From the NCBI RefSeq assembly GCF_017562075.2, contig NC_054082.1, forward strand, positions 19,538,927 to 19,602,926: DNA of 64,000 nt, in the 5' to 3' direction. The position numbers and the translations under genes were made by a program. The notes under the pieces were generated by a model. The model did not search any database. It was not told where the DNA came from and saw nothing but the letters and a program-made list of their open reading frames with translations. Below are positions 50,611 through 64,000 of the stretch, piece after piece. The DNA comes from Anopheles merus (lineage: Eukaryota > Arthropoda > Insecta > Diptera > Culicidae). Positions within the stretch are counted from its first letter, which is position 1. Every line of letters begins with the position of its first letter.

Positions 50611-51158
50611 GGGGCCCTTTCTGTTTTAAGTTCGTGGGCTGAAATTTCAGCCTGTTAGCTGTTTGTATTGTATAGCATTTTTCGAGCAGTTATCTAAGTG
50701 GGTATAATATACAGGTGGGCTTATCCCAAGGTGTATAAATTCAGAAGGCAGATTTTTACCGCTTTTGTTTCTGAATAAAGATTTGAGGAGTGTTTTCTAT
50801 ATTCGTCGAGCCTCCAGAAAGCTTGTTTGAACAAAAGTTTTCACCCGTCCTGTCAAAAAGTGATATTCAAATTTGGTTATAAAAAACATGCTTTGAGACC
50901 ACCTTGACTACATACACTTTGATTCTAAATTTCTTTACCTAATTTCTTTGATGCACCTTGGGAGAAGTGTAAACACGACCTTGTTTTGCCATTTTTCGAG
51001 CAGGTACTCAAATCTAATTCTAGCTTTGAGGCTAGAAAAATCTAGATTGAAAATTGCAGGCTAGTTTTATGTGTGGGTTTGTATGGAGTTTTTACATGAT
51101 TTCAGCCTCCAACTGTCAAACTCCATACAAAAAACTGACTAGAATCGAGAAGGGCCCC
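50611..51158. mobile_element. Non-autonomous DNA element, GGGGCCCTT ends, ATA target duplication
   Basis: The left end is GGGGCCCTTTCTG and the right end in reverse complement is GGGGCCCTTCTCG. ATA flanks both sides (50608-50610, 51159-51161), fitting a 3-bp duplication. Near the right end a perfect 14-bp inverted pair, TTTGTATGGAGTTT (51078-51091) and its complement (51118-51131), encloses 26 bases. GGCTGAAAT appears near the left end and inverted near the right, as sub-terminal repeats. At 548 bp with no open frame it resembles the MITEs abundant in Anopheles. It lies 250 bp after the Ig-domain exon, inside the following intron. Confidence 0.6.
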
Positions 51159-51161
51159 ATA

Positions 51162-54100
51162 AATGGTTTGATGGTGTGTTATCCCGTTTAATTGAACAAA
51201 ACCAACGCCATTATTGCAATCGTTTGATGTTACCTACCAGTGAAACCTTCGTTTCGCTAATAGCTTCAGCAATCCATTAGCGAGGACCAAATTTAATGTT
51301 GCAAAAGATACCTCCGATGTTGTTGTTGTACGGAGCAAATCCTTTCCTGATGCCGTAAGCTGAAAGTGTTTCTTTCCTTTTTAACTTTACGATAATGTAC
51401 CGTGAGGACCAGGGACAGATTAATTGCAGGCAACTGTAGCAGCAAAGCCACCCACTTGACTAGCAGAGAGCAAACGTGAATGCTCGCTTTTCGGCTACAT
51501 TAATTAGCGTCTTTCGCAGCTTTGATTTGATTAATGAAACCGGATTGAAGCGGTGTATCCACTAAATTCGCTATTTATTCTTTGCTCAATCGACGAGGTG
51601 CGATTTAATGAAAAGAATGGCAATTTATGAAGCGATTACTATGGAGCAAAACCTTACTAGAGCAAAGCCGGAAAAGGGGGAAAGATGTATTACGATATTC
51701 AGGCAGGACCAGGTACAATATCACAACGGCTCGCTTATGTGTGAGTGTTATTTGGTATTAATAAAGTACCAGCAAGGAGACACGGTGGAGCCACGATGCA
51801 AGGATTTGCTCCACACATCACTCGTTGTTAACTGTAGGGAAGGATTGTGTCATCCTCTCGAGACAAATTTCCGTACAGCGTGTAACCGTTTAAACGCGTC
51901 AAATCGATCGACCAGCCGGCCTTTATCTACTCAGTTAGCAATAAATATCGACGGCAGCCATGACGGCGCACAAAATGCGGCTGTCCTTCCCGGCGGCAGA
52001 GATACACACCAGCCCAGTAGTACCCGGCAGCGACATCAGTCTCTGACGACGACGACGACGACGATGATGGCGACAAACCCCCGTCTTGAGTATGGTACCG
52101 GCCTTGACCGACAGGCACACGGTGTGGTTGCGAAGGGCCTAATCTGTTTACATTCGATTTTGATTTATCCCTAATGTCAGGCTAGAGGGTCGAGCCCTTC
52201 TGCTCAGCCCCTGCCGAGTGCTGAAACAAGCGAGCGCGCACTGGGTGATGAAAGTCACCCTTTTGTGGAGCTGGACCGGGTGCGATGGGGGGGTGGAAGG
52301 TGATATTTATGCACGGCCCGTGATGGATGGTTCAGCAAAGGCAACGCCCACCCCAACCGGAGCGTTCTTGTTTTTGGGAGGGGGACAGTTTTCGGAACCC
52401 GTGCTCGGATCGTGCGCTGGTTTCTTGCTGCCGAAAAAAAGCGACTGCTCTTGCGGCAAAGGGATAAAGTGTCGGCCGAGGCAGGAAAGGAGGCAAGGTT
52501 TCTGTGGCCTCTGATTTGTGGTTGAGCATGCGACAACTCATCAAATGCTCATCATTCATCATTCTGAATTCCGGGCGGAAGCGTCTACCATATTGCCGTA
52601 CGCTTTTGTTCCGTCGGAGGGGAGGGGGGCGGCTTAGATTTGCTTCCGTTCTGTTGGGAGGACAAGGTCTTGCAAGAGTGCTTTTTAGTTGTGTGTGTGT
52701 GTGTTTTTTTTTCTCATCTGCTCGTTCACTCTCGTTTGCACTCGTTTGATGTAAAAATTAAGCAAAACAATTCACCTTCACCGAGCACGGTGGATGAGGC
52801 TTGCTTCTTACCCATTTCAAAAAGTGTAGCAAAGAAGCTTTCCGGCTCTTTTGCTTCCCTTTTGTTAGGCACATAGGTGTCAATTATCTGAACAAAGCGA
52901 AGCGTGTTTCATTGTGACAGCACAACAATAAATGGAAATGTTAGGGGGAAAAAAAAAACAAAGTAAATTATAGCAATAAGCCTAAATAAAAGCAGAGCAC
53001 AAATTACAATTTCAAATAAAACAAGCGGAGGCTTATTTCATCACAATTATAATTACGGCCCAAACAAGTCCATTCATTCAGGGAGTAGTGTGTGATTTTA
53101 TTTAAAACTATTTAAAATCACACCACCCGGACAGTAACCATACAAACCTTCTATCACAACGCACAAACAAAGTGATCGAAAGCAAAAACACCGGCACACT
53201 GTAGTGTGGCGCATGGTCTGGCCGGTTGTGGCATTGTAATTGAATTCGCAATTTAATCATGGCCTTCGGAGAAGCACCACCAGAGTCAGCACCACCAGAG
53301 CCGAGAGCTGGCAAAAAAAACGGCCCGAGTTCAATCGTTCCCTCCGTATCTGTTTCATACTAATTATCATCTCCCGCCCTGTGTGTACCTCACTTACGCC
53401 GGCGGTTCCTTTTTGTAGCGGTATTTTATGTTGCTTGGTGTATGTGTGTGTGTGTGTGTGTGTGTGTCCCAGCGGACCGACGACAAGTGGAAAGTGAGAG
53501 CCACTTTCATCACGATTTGCAACCAGCGTAATCAAATGTATGAGAACGACCATAATTAGTGGAAGCGTAATGATTAATTATCCCTTTGCTCGTTCAGTGT
53601 GCCCTGCCATTTTCTGTGCGTTGTTTGCGACTCCGCTGCCTCTATTGTTGCGGAGTGCTGCGCGATGCCTTTGCGCGAGTGTCCAAAGTGCAGCCAGGAA
53701 AGAAAGCGAGTGAACTCGCGCTCCTTTACAACAAATTATGTACAAGTTGCAATTAAAACACTGTTTCACAGGGTGGTGCAGGAGGGTTAAGCAGCATCGT
53801 TCTAACGTACGTACGTACTCGCTACTGCTCTTTGTTTGCAGACAAAGAAAGAAAAATGCACCAGAAAGAAAAAGCGAGAAAGATTGACATAAAATTGTAA
53901 TGCAATGAAAGGTCATGAATAATCAATGCTATCGGTTTCGGTTGCCATTGATTGCTTGTTCTGTTTCTTTTTGGTTCATTCCGCAGCGTATGCGATATGC
54001 TCGTGCGACCGCTAGATATGAGAGTGATAGGTGACGGGTCAATTGATTAACTTTTTCGCTTCGCTTTCGCTACGCCCTCCCGGCGAAACCTCAATGCTGT

Positions 54101-57100
54101 AATCTAATGGTGGCCTTTGGTGTCGCCCCCCTATCGATCGCTTTCCACGAAGCTGGTTAATTCATTTCATTTTCAACTGGTGTGTGTGTTTTTTTTTTGT
54201 TTTGCTTTTCGCCTGCTCTCTCGCGTGTATTGTTTTTACCGTATCGCGCTTTTATTACTCACCAACTGGTGCTTCCATGCGCTTAAACAATTCGTGCGCA
54301 CTTGTGCGCTCACAGTCACAACGCAACGCCGCCACGAAACATACATCAAAGCCATCGACGTGCAGTGGACAAAATTCTGCTCCATTAATTCGGTTTTACT
54401 GCGATTTTGGTGTTACTGGCTTTGGAGGGTGTTTTTTTTGTCTTCTCTCCATTTCATTTGCATCGCACAACAGAGAGATAGAGAGTTTGGCTGGGCCATG
54501 AACAGCAACCGAAACCGTGCCGCAAAAGCTCCGTTGGTTGGGAAACAAAGACCGGGAGCTTGGACAGTAGAAGAAATAACACACACAGAAAATAACAAGC
54601 GCGAGCGATTTTTTTTTTCTTCTTCTGCTGTCCTGGTTCGCGTTGCCTCACATTTTGCTACCGTGCTTTATTTAATGTAATTTTTCGCTCGCTTTTCAAA
54701 GCACAGCTGTATGCATTTCCCCGTTTTTTTGTGGTGTAGAGTAGGTTGTATGATTTTTTTTTTGTTAGAATTTTGTTTTAATGTTGCTCGTTTCTTTCTG
54801 CTGCTTTCATTGCGGTTCGGCACTCCCGCGGTTTACGGTGAAGTTTTAACCGTGGGAATGAAAGAGGTAGAAAGAGATAGAGAGAAAAACAATCCGTAAC
54901 TGAAAATGGTACAGATTTTCAAGCTGAAAACAACACGTCGGGAGCGTCGTTTAGCAAATTTCATTAGTGTGCATTCGGGTTGGGTTTCCTGGCCCGTTTA
55001 GTTGCATTTATTCTCGGCCCAGTGTGTGTGTGTGTGTTTTATCGGTGCGCAGCGTATCATGCAAACATATCTATACGCTTTGCACGTGAGCAACACTGAT
55101 GCGCATCTCAACTCAGAAAGGGAGTTGCGGAGCAGTGGAAAAGATGAAACATTTGTTTGAAAATGATTTTGCTGCAGAAAATGTTTCATTTTGATTTAAC
55201 TTTCAAACCCGCCATTTTTTCGCGCCGGTAACATCGTTTTACGATCGAGCCGGAAGAGTTTTCCTTCGCCAGATTTATGTTATGCACCACACCACGGGGT
55301 TCACCACAATGAATAGCGCGTTCGGTGTCTATTATAGTGGCGGCTTGTTTCGGGATATGGATGGGAAGGGACATTTTCCCGTTTCACTACAAATGTTCGC
55401 TAATCTGTTCAAAGCGAATCGATGTTTTTATGTTTTATTAATGCAGCAAAAAAAAAGCGTTCTAGTAGAACACCTTTGCTTTTTTTGTGCACTATTTTGT
55501 CAGTTTCAATGGTCATACTTTTGTGTCTGTGTGCACTCATTTGAAGTGGGAAAATCGGTTTTACCCGGACTACCTGACCCGGGTAGGGTTAAACGAGAGC
55601 CGTCCAACCGGTGACCGTGTTCCGATTTTCCCGCCTGAACAAACTCTGCTGCATCAACACTTTCGTGTCCCGTGCACGCGTACGGCTATACATTTACTTA
55701 ATCGCTCGGTGAGCGATTCAGCCATCATTGTCTATGCCCATCACGTAACGCGAGCAAGCAAAGGGCCGTCCGTTTTTTACTCCCCTCCCACCGGACAGTC
55801 ATCGTTAAATACCGGCCGCAAGCTTAAACGCATCCGTGTGACATCGAGATGTCCGCTCGCTTACACATACGCAGAGAAGCAAAAAAAAGAAAGAGAAAGA
55901 TCATTTACTTCCGCTTGTCCACCACCTGCAACGAGGCTATGAATCGGCCAGTTTGCTCACCGAAACCGATCCCAACGATGGTATGCTCCACCATCATGTA
56001 CTCCGTTCACCCATCCAGCAAATGGTCTATGGTGATCCACAGATTGCTGACAATCGAGGAAAATAGTGAGAAAAAACTGTACCGTCAGCAGCCACGTTTG
56101 ACAGGGAAAGAAAACGGTGCCCGTTTTTAGTCCTCTTAATGCATCCCTGTATGTGTGAGTGGGGACGGTTTTATGCCCATCTAGTGACGGCACATACGCA
56201 CGGAATGGAAAATTGCACTCCAAAGCGTTGAAATCTTGGCGGGGTGGAGAAACGTACCATTTCACCTGTTGTAGTGTGTTTCAGCATGCGTTAGTGGGAT
56301 TTTTTTTAGCGAAGGTAAAAGACCTATGAACGTCCGGCCTACGTACAGGGATCTCCGAGCTGCCGAGAACAATGGTAGAACATTCGGTGCTTATGGTGCA
56401 CAAAATGGGCACCTTGTCATTATTGGAGCAACCGTGGTACGGTGGATCGATAGGCTGGCTTTGGATTTCCGGGCAAAAGCAGTTCACGCAGCTCGGTATT
56501 GTTATATTTTTTTGAGAAATGAATCCACAACAGATAGTTTGAACAGGCGCACACAAAAAAGGCGTAGTGATGAGTTTTATGCATACAACGAACAATACAC
56601 AGACTATTTGTAATAGTATCTCAATAATTTTTCATCCAAATTTCATCCAAAAACAAAACAAAAAAAATCTTCCAACAAAATATATTCCCAATAAACGTTG
56701 AAGTGCGCATAGTATCATACTTTTTGTGCTTATGTTACTGTTGTTTTTGCATAAACGATATTAGTGTATTGTTACAGGGGTTTTGGTGTGTTCCTACGAT
56801 TGTTTGGGTGTTTTCCAGAATTTGTTGGTTCAAATGAATTCACATCCAATGGGACGATACCAATCATTATCGTTGGAACGTACCATTGATGTATGAGATA
56901 CAATGAATAAATCGTGAGACGAACCAAAAACCATGATAGAATTTTCAAAACCTCACCATGCAGTGGGATAAAGCTTTCATAACACAGATAGTGAAGTCAA
57001 TGTCTTAGGCAGGCCTTCATCGAACATGGTGGTTTTGTGGAATTACGAACATAATTTCTATGTGGATCTTTTCTTCTGAATGGAAAAAAATAAAAATTTA

Positions 57101-60100
57101 TTTTTTAGAATTTAAATTACAAATCTTACAAAAGTTTGATGCATCTTGGAGCAGACAGGTCGTAAGTATTGTGGTTGTTGCAGCTCTTTCATCATTTGTG
57201 CATACACTTCTATCCCAAAACCCCGTTACTAGCCCCATAATCCTTCCTACACTCATGCGGATGCGGATTTCCAATTGATGTTGGTAATGTTATCAGCACT
57301 TCGAATGGTTAATATAATATAATCCAACGCATACAAAGCGATATTTTGAACATGAAGCTACTCTCAATATTAGTCTTGAGACCTGAGACCTTGTTAGATG
57401 TTTTGCTTTTACATACAAACTATCAGAATAATGTTGACCGTTAGGTCTTATAGAGACTGAAAATAATGACGGTTTAAGAGAAGTTCTTTACGAGCCAAAA
57501 TACTCTGTTTGATCAGTGTAAAAAATATAAAAATGAAAATACTTAATAAATGTACGTTAAGTATCATAAATTCACTATCCTCAATATTAGCAACTATTTA
57601 TTCAAATTATTTCAACAATCCATTTCACGTGTCGTTCGACTACGGTAGCTATGTATACTTGAATAGTTAGCTTGAACTACCGTGAATAACTTTATCCGTT
57701 TGCTAGCGCGATGTCTTTGACAGATTAATTCATTCAAAAGGACACTGTGTCCTTACCAGCAAGCAATACACACACTTTGTCTATTTGTTATTATAGATGG
57801 TATCCAGATTGTTCTTGCGCCGCATTAGCATTTCCAAAAAACCATAAATCATGCTTGTTTTTTGAGCAGTATTTATCATTTCTCAGTATCAGTTGTGCCG
57901 GAAACTTTCGATGGTCCCAGCCAGAGCCGACTAGTTACACTGGATAAGTTAAAAATAGCCTGCACGACAACGGTGTAACATATTTGTTAAATAAATACCT
58001 ACTGCAAAGAAGCAAAGAAAGCTCATCTCTTCCCACCTTCATCCACTCGCACATACTCGCGAACACGAACCACATTCCGCAAACGGTCGGTTGCGTTTAT
58101 CCTCATTCAGCATTGTCCTTCCATCCGACTGTCGGCGTCGTCCAGCCTGCCACATATCGTCCGCTGCGAAGGCATTTTCGTACAACAACAAAAAAAAGGC
58201 AAAGGCAGCACGCAGGAATCTCGCGAACTTAATATATAAATAATGATGATAAACGATGGTAGTTTTTTCTTCTTCTTTTTTTCGTTGGGAGGTTCATGTC
58301 CTTCCTCTTCTCCCAATCATCGGCCCCAAAAGCATGGCGCGCGTAATGGCCCTGTGTTCGCGGTTCGTGATTCGCCGTATCCACTGGATGGTCGATTTCG
58401 CGCCAGCATATTAGATGGGCGGACCGGGCGCACATACCTTACCGCAAATGCGCCACCACGTTCACCTTTGCCTCTTGGTCGTCTTTTGTCATTCGGTTTG
58501 CCGACTGCTTGCCTGCTTCTCATCCTTCCCTTTTCCTTCCTCCATTGTTCCCGCTTGAATTCCACAGCAAGCCCGCGAAAAAGTCGTTTAGCACAAGACG
58601 GAAATGTTTTTTGATGATTTATGAACCGAAATTGTAAAGTTGGGCCTCCCGTTGGCGTCCCTCCCGTCCGTGCGCGGTATTATTTTTCTTCGCGGCAGCA
58701 GTTAATGAGGGAACTTGAAACCTTCTCACCGGTGCCGGCTAGTCAAGAGGGGGTGGGGTGGCAGGCGTCCACCTCTCCGGAAGCGTCGAATGTCAAATGA
58801 ATGTTTCATCGTCGGGGAGCGGCGGCTGTGTCTAAAAAGGAAAAACACGGGAAAAACCATATGCCCCGGGAGGCTTTGACTTAGCTTGGGCTTAGCACAA
58901 ACGGCACAAACACGGTGGCAGAATGATCGTTCGTTTGATATCATTGTCGAGGTAGCCACGGCTAGGCACACATACACGCGGGCGCCGGCACGTGGACACG
59001 CAAACAAAGAAACGACGGACCGGCTCGGTATCGCCGTGAAGAAAGGTGGCTGTTTGTGGCCAACTTTTGCCTGTCAGATTTGCGATAACACGATACGGTG
59101 GGTGATTTTATTGTCCACGTGGCACACATTCGCCCTGCCTTGCCTTCGGTTTCCTTCCCCCATTAGCATGGCGCCGCACGATTTTCCCTGGTGGTGCGGG
59201 CTCCCTGTACGAAACACAGGAAAACGTCACTGGTCATTTCTTTTATCATTAGGAAATGACATGGAAACTAAACCCGCCGTCAACGCAACTGCAGGGAATG
59301 ATGGGGTATTAGAGCAGGGCAAATAAATAGCAATAAGGTGAGAGAGCAAGGGAGAGAGTGATAGCGCATAGCTACAAAAAAATACGAACCAAAATCCAAA
59401 TCATAATCCAAATAAAGGACACACCACCGGGATCGTTGAACGATATTCCTGTCACGCACTCTAGTTCTATTTCCGCCCAAAGGACCCACCCCCACCGGAG
59501 AAAGTCTTAAATCGGCGTTTGTGCGTATGCGTTTGTGCGTAGAACAAATACATACCGGGCCTCATGGGATCAGCAAACGAATGGAATTGTTAAGCGAGGG
59601 AAGGGAGAGACAGAGAGGGGGGGGGGGTTTGGGCCAAGTGCCGCCGAGACCAAAAATAAGGAAATCCTCCCGGAGTGCACGAAGTGGGCTGATAATCTGC
59701 CACGGTGGGTGGGTCCCCATTACAGCAGGGGACCATCCCAGCCCACCTTCTCCCCCTACTTCACTCCTCGCCCATGACGAGTGTTTCCTGCGCGTGGTGG
59801 ATACATTTGCTCTCAGTGTTCGCAGTCACCCGCCGTTCTTTAGTGAACGCAAAATAACAATTGTGAAATGCTCTCCACCCTTGTTTAGATGTTACTCAAA
59901 CCCATACACACGTACACACAAAGCCACCCCAAACACGCAGGACAATGTCCCCAGCTGCGATGAGAGCACGACATCGCACGGAATTGCGTGCATTTAAAAT
60001 ATATTTCGCTTAATTTATTATTTACATCTATTTCCACTCACCGCTAACGCTTGTTGCTGGGACGTGTACGCTTGGCAGAGCGTGAAAAAAGCCGCCGGAC

Positions 60101-63100
60101 GCACAGCAGCAGCAACACACCGTTTGCTACAAAGTTTTTATGTCCACCGTCACCTGTTATAAATTACCCACGGAAGACAATTTGGTTGCGCCAACTTTGT
60201 GTTGTAGTCGTCCGTTTTTGGTGCTTGTTTTTCGCTTTCTTTTGGTTTGTGCACAACACCAACCACCAATTCAAATGAATGCTGCCTTTCCCTTCGGGGA
60301 ACATTCTTAAACTGTCATATTAGAGCAGATTCCGCAGATGCGCTTGTACGATAGCACTACGGACAGTAGATTCACTTCATTGCATCCGGATCAGGTCCGT
60401 GATCGATCTGACAGACAGCCGGGGCACAGTTGTAAATTTATCACGGTTCGATGCATCTTCGTATCGTCTGCTTCTGTGTGGCCGTACACCGGCCATGCTC
60501 CAACAGCCCCGTAGCAGCAGTGCGGTTCGATTTCGTAGAAAAAGATTCGTCAAAAGAAGTGAATATCTGGTACGCAAACAAACGACAAAACCAACTCCCT
60601 GGATCTACTTCTATCTTGCGCAGTGCGCTACTGCGGGTAGGATTATGCCCTTCGGGCGAGACGGCACAACTGCAGAAGCGCCCAGTCTGTCAATCTTTGG
60701 CTTCGGAAGAAATCGTTCATCCCGGCCAATGTGTCTAGTGACAGGGCTGGCGGCTCTGGGCAGTGTGATTGATATTTTGGGTATTTCGATGACATTGTGG
60801 TTTTTGCTTGGGCAGTTTCTGCGAAAAGAATGATGTATTGGCTGGCTGCGCTCACAGGGGACGGTTGGATGCGTGACGTAGTTGTTTTAAAACACGTCAA
60901 CGGAATGACGGTTGCTGTTTTTGCGGTCTGGAATTTGGAGGAACAATCCAAGCCGCAACGAAACAGGTGACTAATTTATTCAATTTCCAAGTAAATTTTT
61001 TCCCAAAATCATTGCCAAACAGGCTTCACGTTTAAAAGCACTACCTGCAAAAGGTTTAAGACATCAACATACCTCGACAGTTTCGAGTTAAATGGTGTAA
61101 AAATACATAATAGCTTTGTCCGGATTTCGTTAAGCTGTCCGGCTCAGGATTGACACAGTCGTCCAGAGCATAGTTTTCAATAGCATAGCAATAGCTCCAC
61201 CGTCCCGCTTTTTTACTCGCTCAGTTCAAACCGTTCAAACCTTCCCCTGCAGTCAACGGATGACAGTTAAACCCAAACTAACCATCAATTCCCAGTTCTC
61301 GACACTGCTTGACAGCTGGTGAAGCATGTCCGGGTTGACAAAAAGAAGGATGAACGTGATCGTAACCTAACTGCCCACCTAACCAGCGTATCATGGCAGC
61401 ATATACGGCGTTTGTTTGACGAGAATGACTGCCTTGAATGGACAAAAACGAAAATCTCGCCGTGCATCCTCTCCATTGTCGGAAAGTGTTTTGTGTCATT
61501 GTTTGTGTGTGTGTGTTTTGTTTCGGGATTCTTTTAGCGTCAGCCGTACTGCTGTAGGTGTACAGGCGAACAACTTCCGCTAATGGTTTCTCAAACTGCA
61601 CACCTGAAGCACCTGGTTGGATGCTCGCTCAGCACACGGCTGCCAAATGGAGGAACACCTTGGTGGAAATTAATGACAGTTTAATCACGAAATAATTACA
61701 GTTTCGCTCGTACTCTTTCTCTCTCTTTCTGTGTCCTTGCCGCCAACACTCGTCGTCGGGCGCGCGCCTCACTCCCATCCATGCCAGAACCCGGAAAGGC
61801 GGGATGTGTCCGCTCGAGGACTCTCATTCCGTTTCGCTGCATTACCGCTTGGTGGTTTGATTGGAACGCTTTTACGCCCGGAGCGAGATCCATTTTCGCT
61901 GGTGGCACACACATACACATACACCCTCCGTGTTCGGTAGGGATGGGATGGGGCGAGCAACTTTACACCTGCAAGTAATTGCACCGGGCGGAACAAACAA
62001 ATGTGGAACAGGTTAGGTAAGGTAGAAAGGTAGCAACAACAAAAAAAAGGCATTCGAACACCAGCTGCGCAGATGGGAAGCTTAATTGTACCACCGTCGC
62101 TAAGGGGCAGGTGTCGTTGTCTTGTCACACGAGATTGCAATTTTGAGCGGGAATTACTGGCTACCAGTTACAGGGATAGTGTAATTGTTACCGAGCTGCT
62201 GCCAAACGGGTTAGATGGGTACGATTCGTACTGGGTGATGTAGTTTTTCTTGGTGTCCCCCTTTTTGTGCGCGAGCAATGTTGATCGTCGTCAATGATGT
62301 CAGTTTATGAAGTGCGCAGTCTTAATGTGCAACGGTTGCCGGGGGTTCGATCTATCGCCGTCAATGTCGGCGCCAGGGACCTGATTGAGTGGTACAGGAG
62401 TAAAGTAATTAATTTCCGCCACCATCACCCCTGAGCTGCAGCAGAGTTTTCCTTGAATATTTTAGCGCACAGATACTGACGCCGCTGAAGTGCATTAATT
62501 ATCGAATGGCACCGTCAACAGGGAAACGGTGCCGCACGTAATGAATTCCGATTTCCAATCAACGCGAGAGCATTTAAAGGAAATCGTTCCTTTGACTGTT
62601 TGCATCCGCCTCCCCTGCGGGGGCTCTGTACTCCGCAAAAAGAGTCAACATCCGGAAACGAGAACTGTTTGCAATTTTTAGACGATTGGTTACTACTAAA
62701 AGAATCGTTCCAATTCTTCCCCCGGAGTAAGTAATTGTTGGCAGAATTTCGCATTAACCCTCCTGGCGGTCTGGAGTGTGCGGTCATGGTTTGGTACAAT
62801 ATCCTCCTGCCTGCCTTTTTTGTGGCTACCATCAGCCCACATTGAAGCAGAATAATTCTGCGTAGCGTGCAAAACGGAAACCACACCAGCCGCTCTGCTC
62901 CAAATTTGCTCCGCTCAACTCATCAGCACCGAAAGTCGCACCTCATAAATAATGCCCGAAATAAACCGCCGGTCAAAATCGGCCCCTCCCCCACCCCCAT
63001 TTGGTGCTGACTTCAACCGCCCCTCGAGCGGCACTTAATTCGTCCCGACCGCCACTGGACCGCACCGCCGCTGCTGCGACTTCCGATCAATAATCTGGGG

Positions 63101-64000
63101 CGGAAAGTTTTGCTCGCACCTTATTAACTGGTCGCGCGCGCCCATCCCGCTGCCCAGCTAAGACGCATGGTGAGGAAGAGCAGGAAAAGCTTCCATGGGA
63201 CTGGGCCTGAGAGTTCCCAATAAGCATCGAGGGGAGAAGGGGTGGGGGAGGGGGTGGGGGCGTAGCATCGGAAAGTTTTGTGCCGAGTCAATCGCGCCAA
63301 AGGGATACGCGGGACGGATGGGAAGCGAGCGAACGAAAGAAAGAAAACAACACCTTCTGGTGGAAAATACTGCTGTAGGACACAAAAGTTGGAAGGAAAA
63401 GTTTTTTTTTACTCATTCTTTCTCTCTCTCTTTTTCTCTCTTACTCATCCCTTCCGCGCTGCGTTCCGTTGCTCCCTTCTAGCCGGCACGTCCAGCTCAG
63501 TTCAATCCAATCGGTTTGGCAAGCTTGTTGTTCAACTTAGTGTTAAGACAAGGATCAGGAGCGGCGTAAGAAAGGTGTTGCTTCTGCTGGGCGTGTTGGG
63601 ATGGGGTTCGGTGGTCACGCCAGAGATGGTACAGTGTGGATGAGTGTGTGTGTGTACCAGTGTATGGTGGAAAAAGTTTACTTACGCCCGTCGACCTGCC
63701 ACCGCTAAGCAGCTTAAAGAGACGTTTATCCAAAGCTATTTTTAATGAAACGGAAAAATGTTCGTTCTACCTGTCTGCTGGGTGCAGGATGGATCGGAGG
63801 CTCTCGTTGGCTTCGCTTCGTTTGCCGGTACGGTCAGATTGAACACCGGACGGGGTGAGGGTAAATACACCGACAACAAAGAAACATTTTACCTACCATC
63901 ACTTTAAAATCCTGCCGGTTTTGGGCTGGAGCAATCAAACTGGGAATTAAATGCTTGATGTACGTTAAACCTAACACGAAGTGAAGAAAGGGGGAAGATT
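51162..64000. other. Probable intron downstream of the Ig exon; no further exon found
   Basis: The next exon of the adhesion gene should continue the Ig domain with an FVLLWRRG-type strand. I looked for it on the plus strand and did not see it before 64000. Open frames up to 188 codons (51608-52174) and a Cys-rich minus frame (56281-56595) have no supporting signals. An AT-rich segment lies at 56620-57760. Confidence 0.55.
53442..53467 (+). repeat. (TG)13 microsatellite
   Basis: A perfect TG run in the intron downstream of the Ig exon. Confidence 0.95.

Noticed and set aside
51608..52174. 188-codon plus-strand frame with ATG
   Set aside because: Its length is near the chance limit, part is poly-Thr from an ACG repeat, there is no homology, and it sits in an intron.
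54117..54680. 187-codon hydrophobic plus-strand frame
   Set aside because: T-rich sequence gives Phe/Leu strings; there are no splice or start signals and no family.
60399..60833. Overlapping plus frames, one with a hydrophobic C-terminal stretch
   Set aside because: Two frames and the minus strand are open at once; no family or splice sites could be assigned.
1..64000. CRISPR arrays, bacterial genes or prophage
   Set aside because: No regularly spaced repeats and no dense coding; the sequence is plainly eukaryotic.

Overview
The window looks like the nuclear genome of a mosquito, most probably an Anopheles. The signs are roughly balanced base composition, very many (CA/GT)n and (CT/GA)n microsatellites, a tRNA-derived SINE like the SINE200/SINEX type of Anopheles, small terminal-inverted-repeat elements, and eukaryotic splice signals. 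There are no operons, Shine-Dalgarno sites or tightly packed genes. Almost all of the 64 kb is intronic or intergenic. With stop codons about once in 20 codons, open runs of 100-190 codons are expected several times by chance in six frames of 64 kb. I therefore accepted a gene only where homology, splice sites or both support it.

Two coding features are well supported. The first is a compact two-exon gene on the minus strand (9743-9222 and 8975-8832). It encodes a 221-residue RNA-recognition-motif protein of the hnRNP R/Q - ACF - RBM46/47 - DND1 type, with a good first RRM and a degenerate second RRM-like half. A TATA box and a perfect palindromic CRE lie just upstream. The second is one internal exon on the plus strand (50225-50359). 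It encodes the start of the first immunoglobulin domain of a klingon-like cell-adhesion protein, with acceptor and donor at the right places. No other exon of that gene was recognised, so its flanking introns are probably very large and much of the window may lie inside them. A site at 22036/22037 has the form of a recursive-splicing ratchet point on the same strand, which fits a long intron.

Layout: 1-8.4 kb, non-coding with microsatellites; 8.5-9.85 kb, the RRM gene and its promoter; 11.26-11.53 kb, a possible minus-strand terminal exon with a membrane segment; 12.18-12.42 kb, a MITE; 15.6-16.7 kb, a graveyard of non-LTR and BEL/Pao-like retroelement pieces; 22.04 kb, the ratchet site; 28.97-29.29 kb, a degenerate minisatellite; 31.9-32.4 kb, a 500-bp TTA/ATT array; 36.1-38.2 kb, two tentative minus-strand coding pieces; 44.26-44.48 kb, a SINE with target-site duplication; 50.2-50.36 kb, the Ig exon; 50.61-51.16 kb, a second inverted-repeat element; 51.2-64 kb, non-coding.

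If the adhesion gene spans the window, the RRM gene is nested inside it on the opposite strand and has its own promoter. The two need have no functional link.
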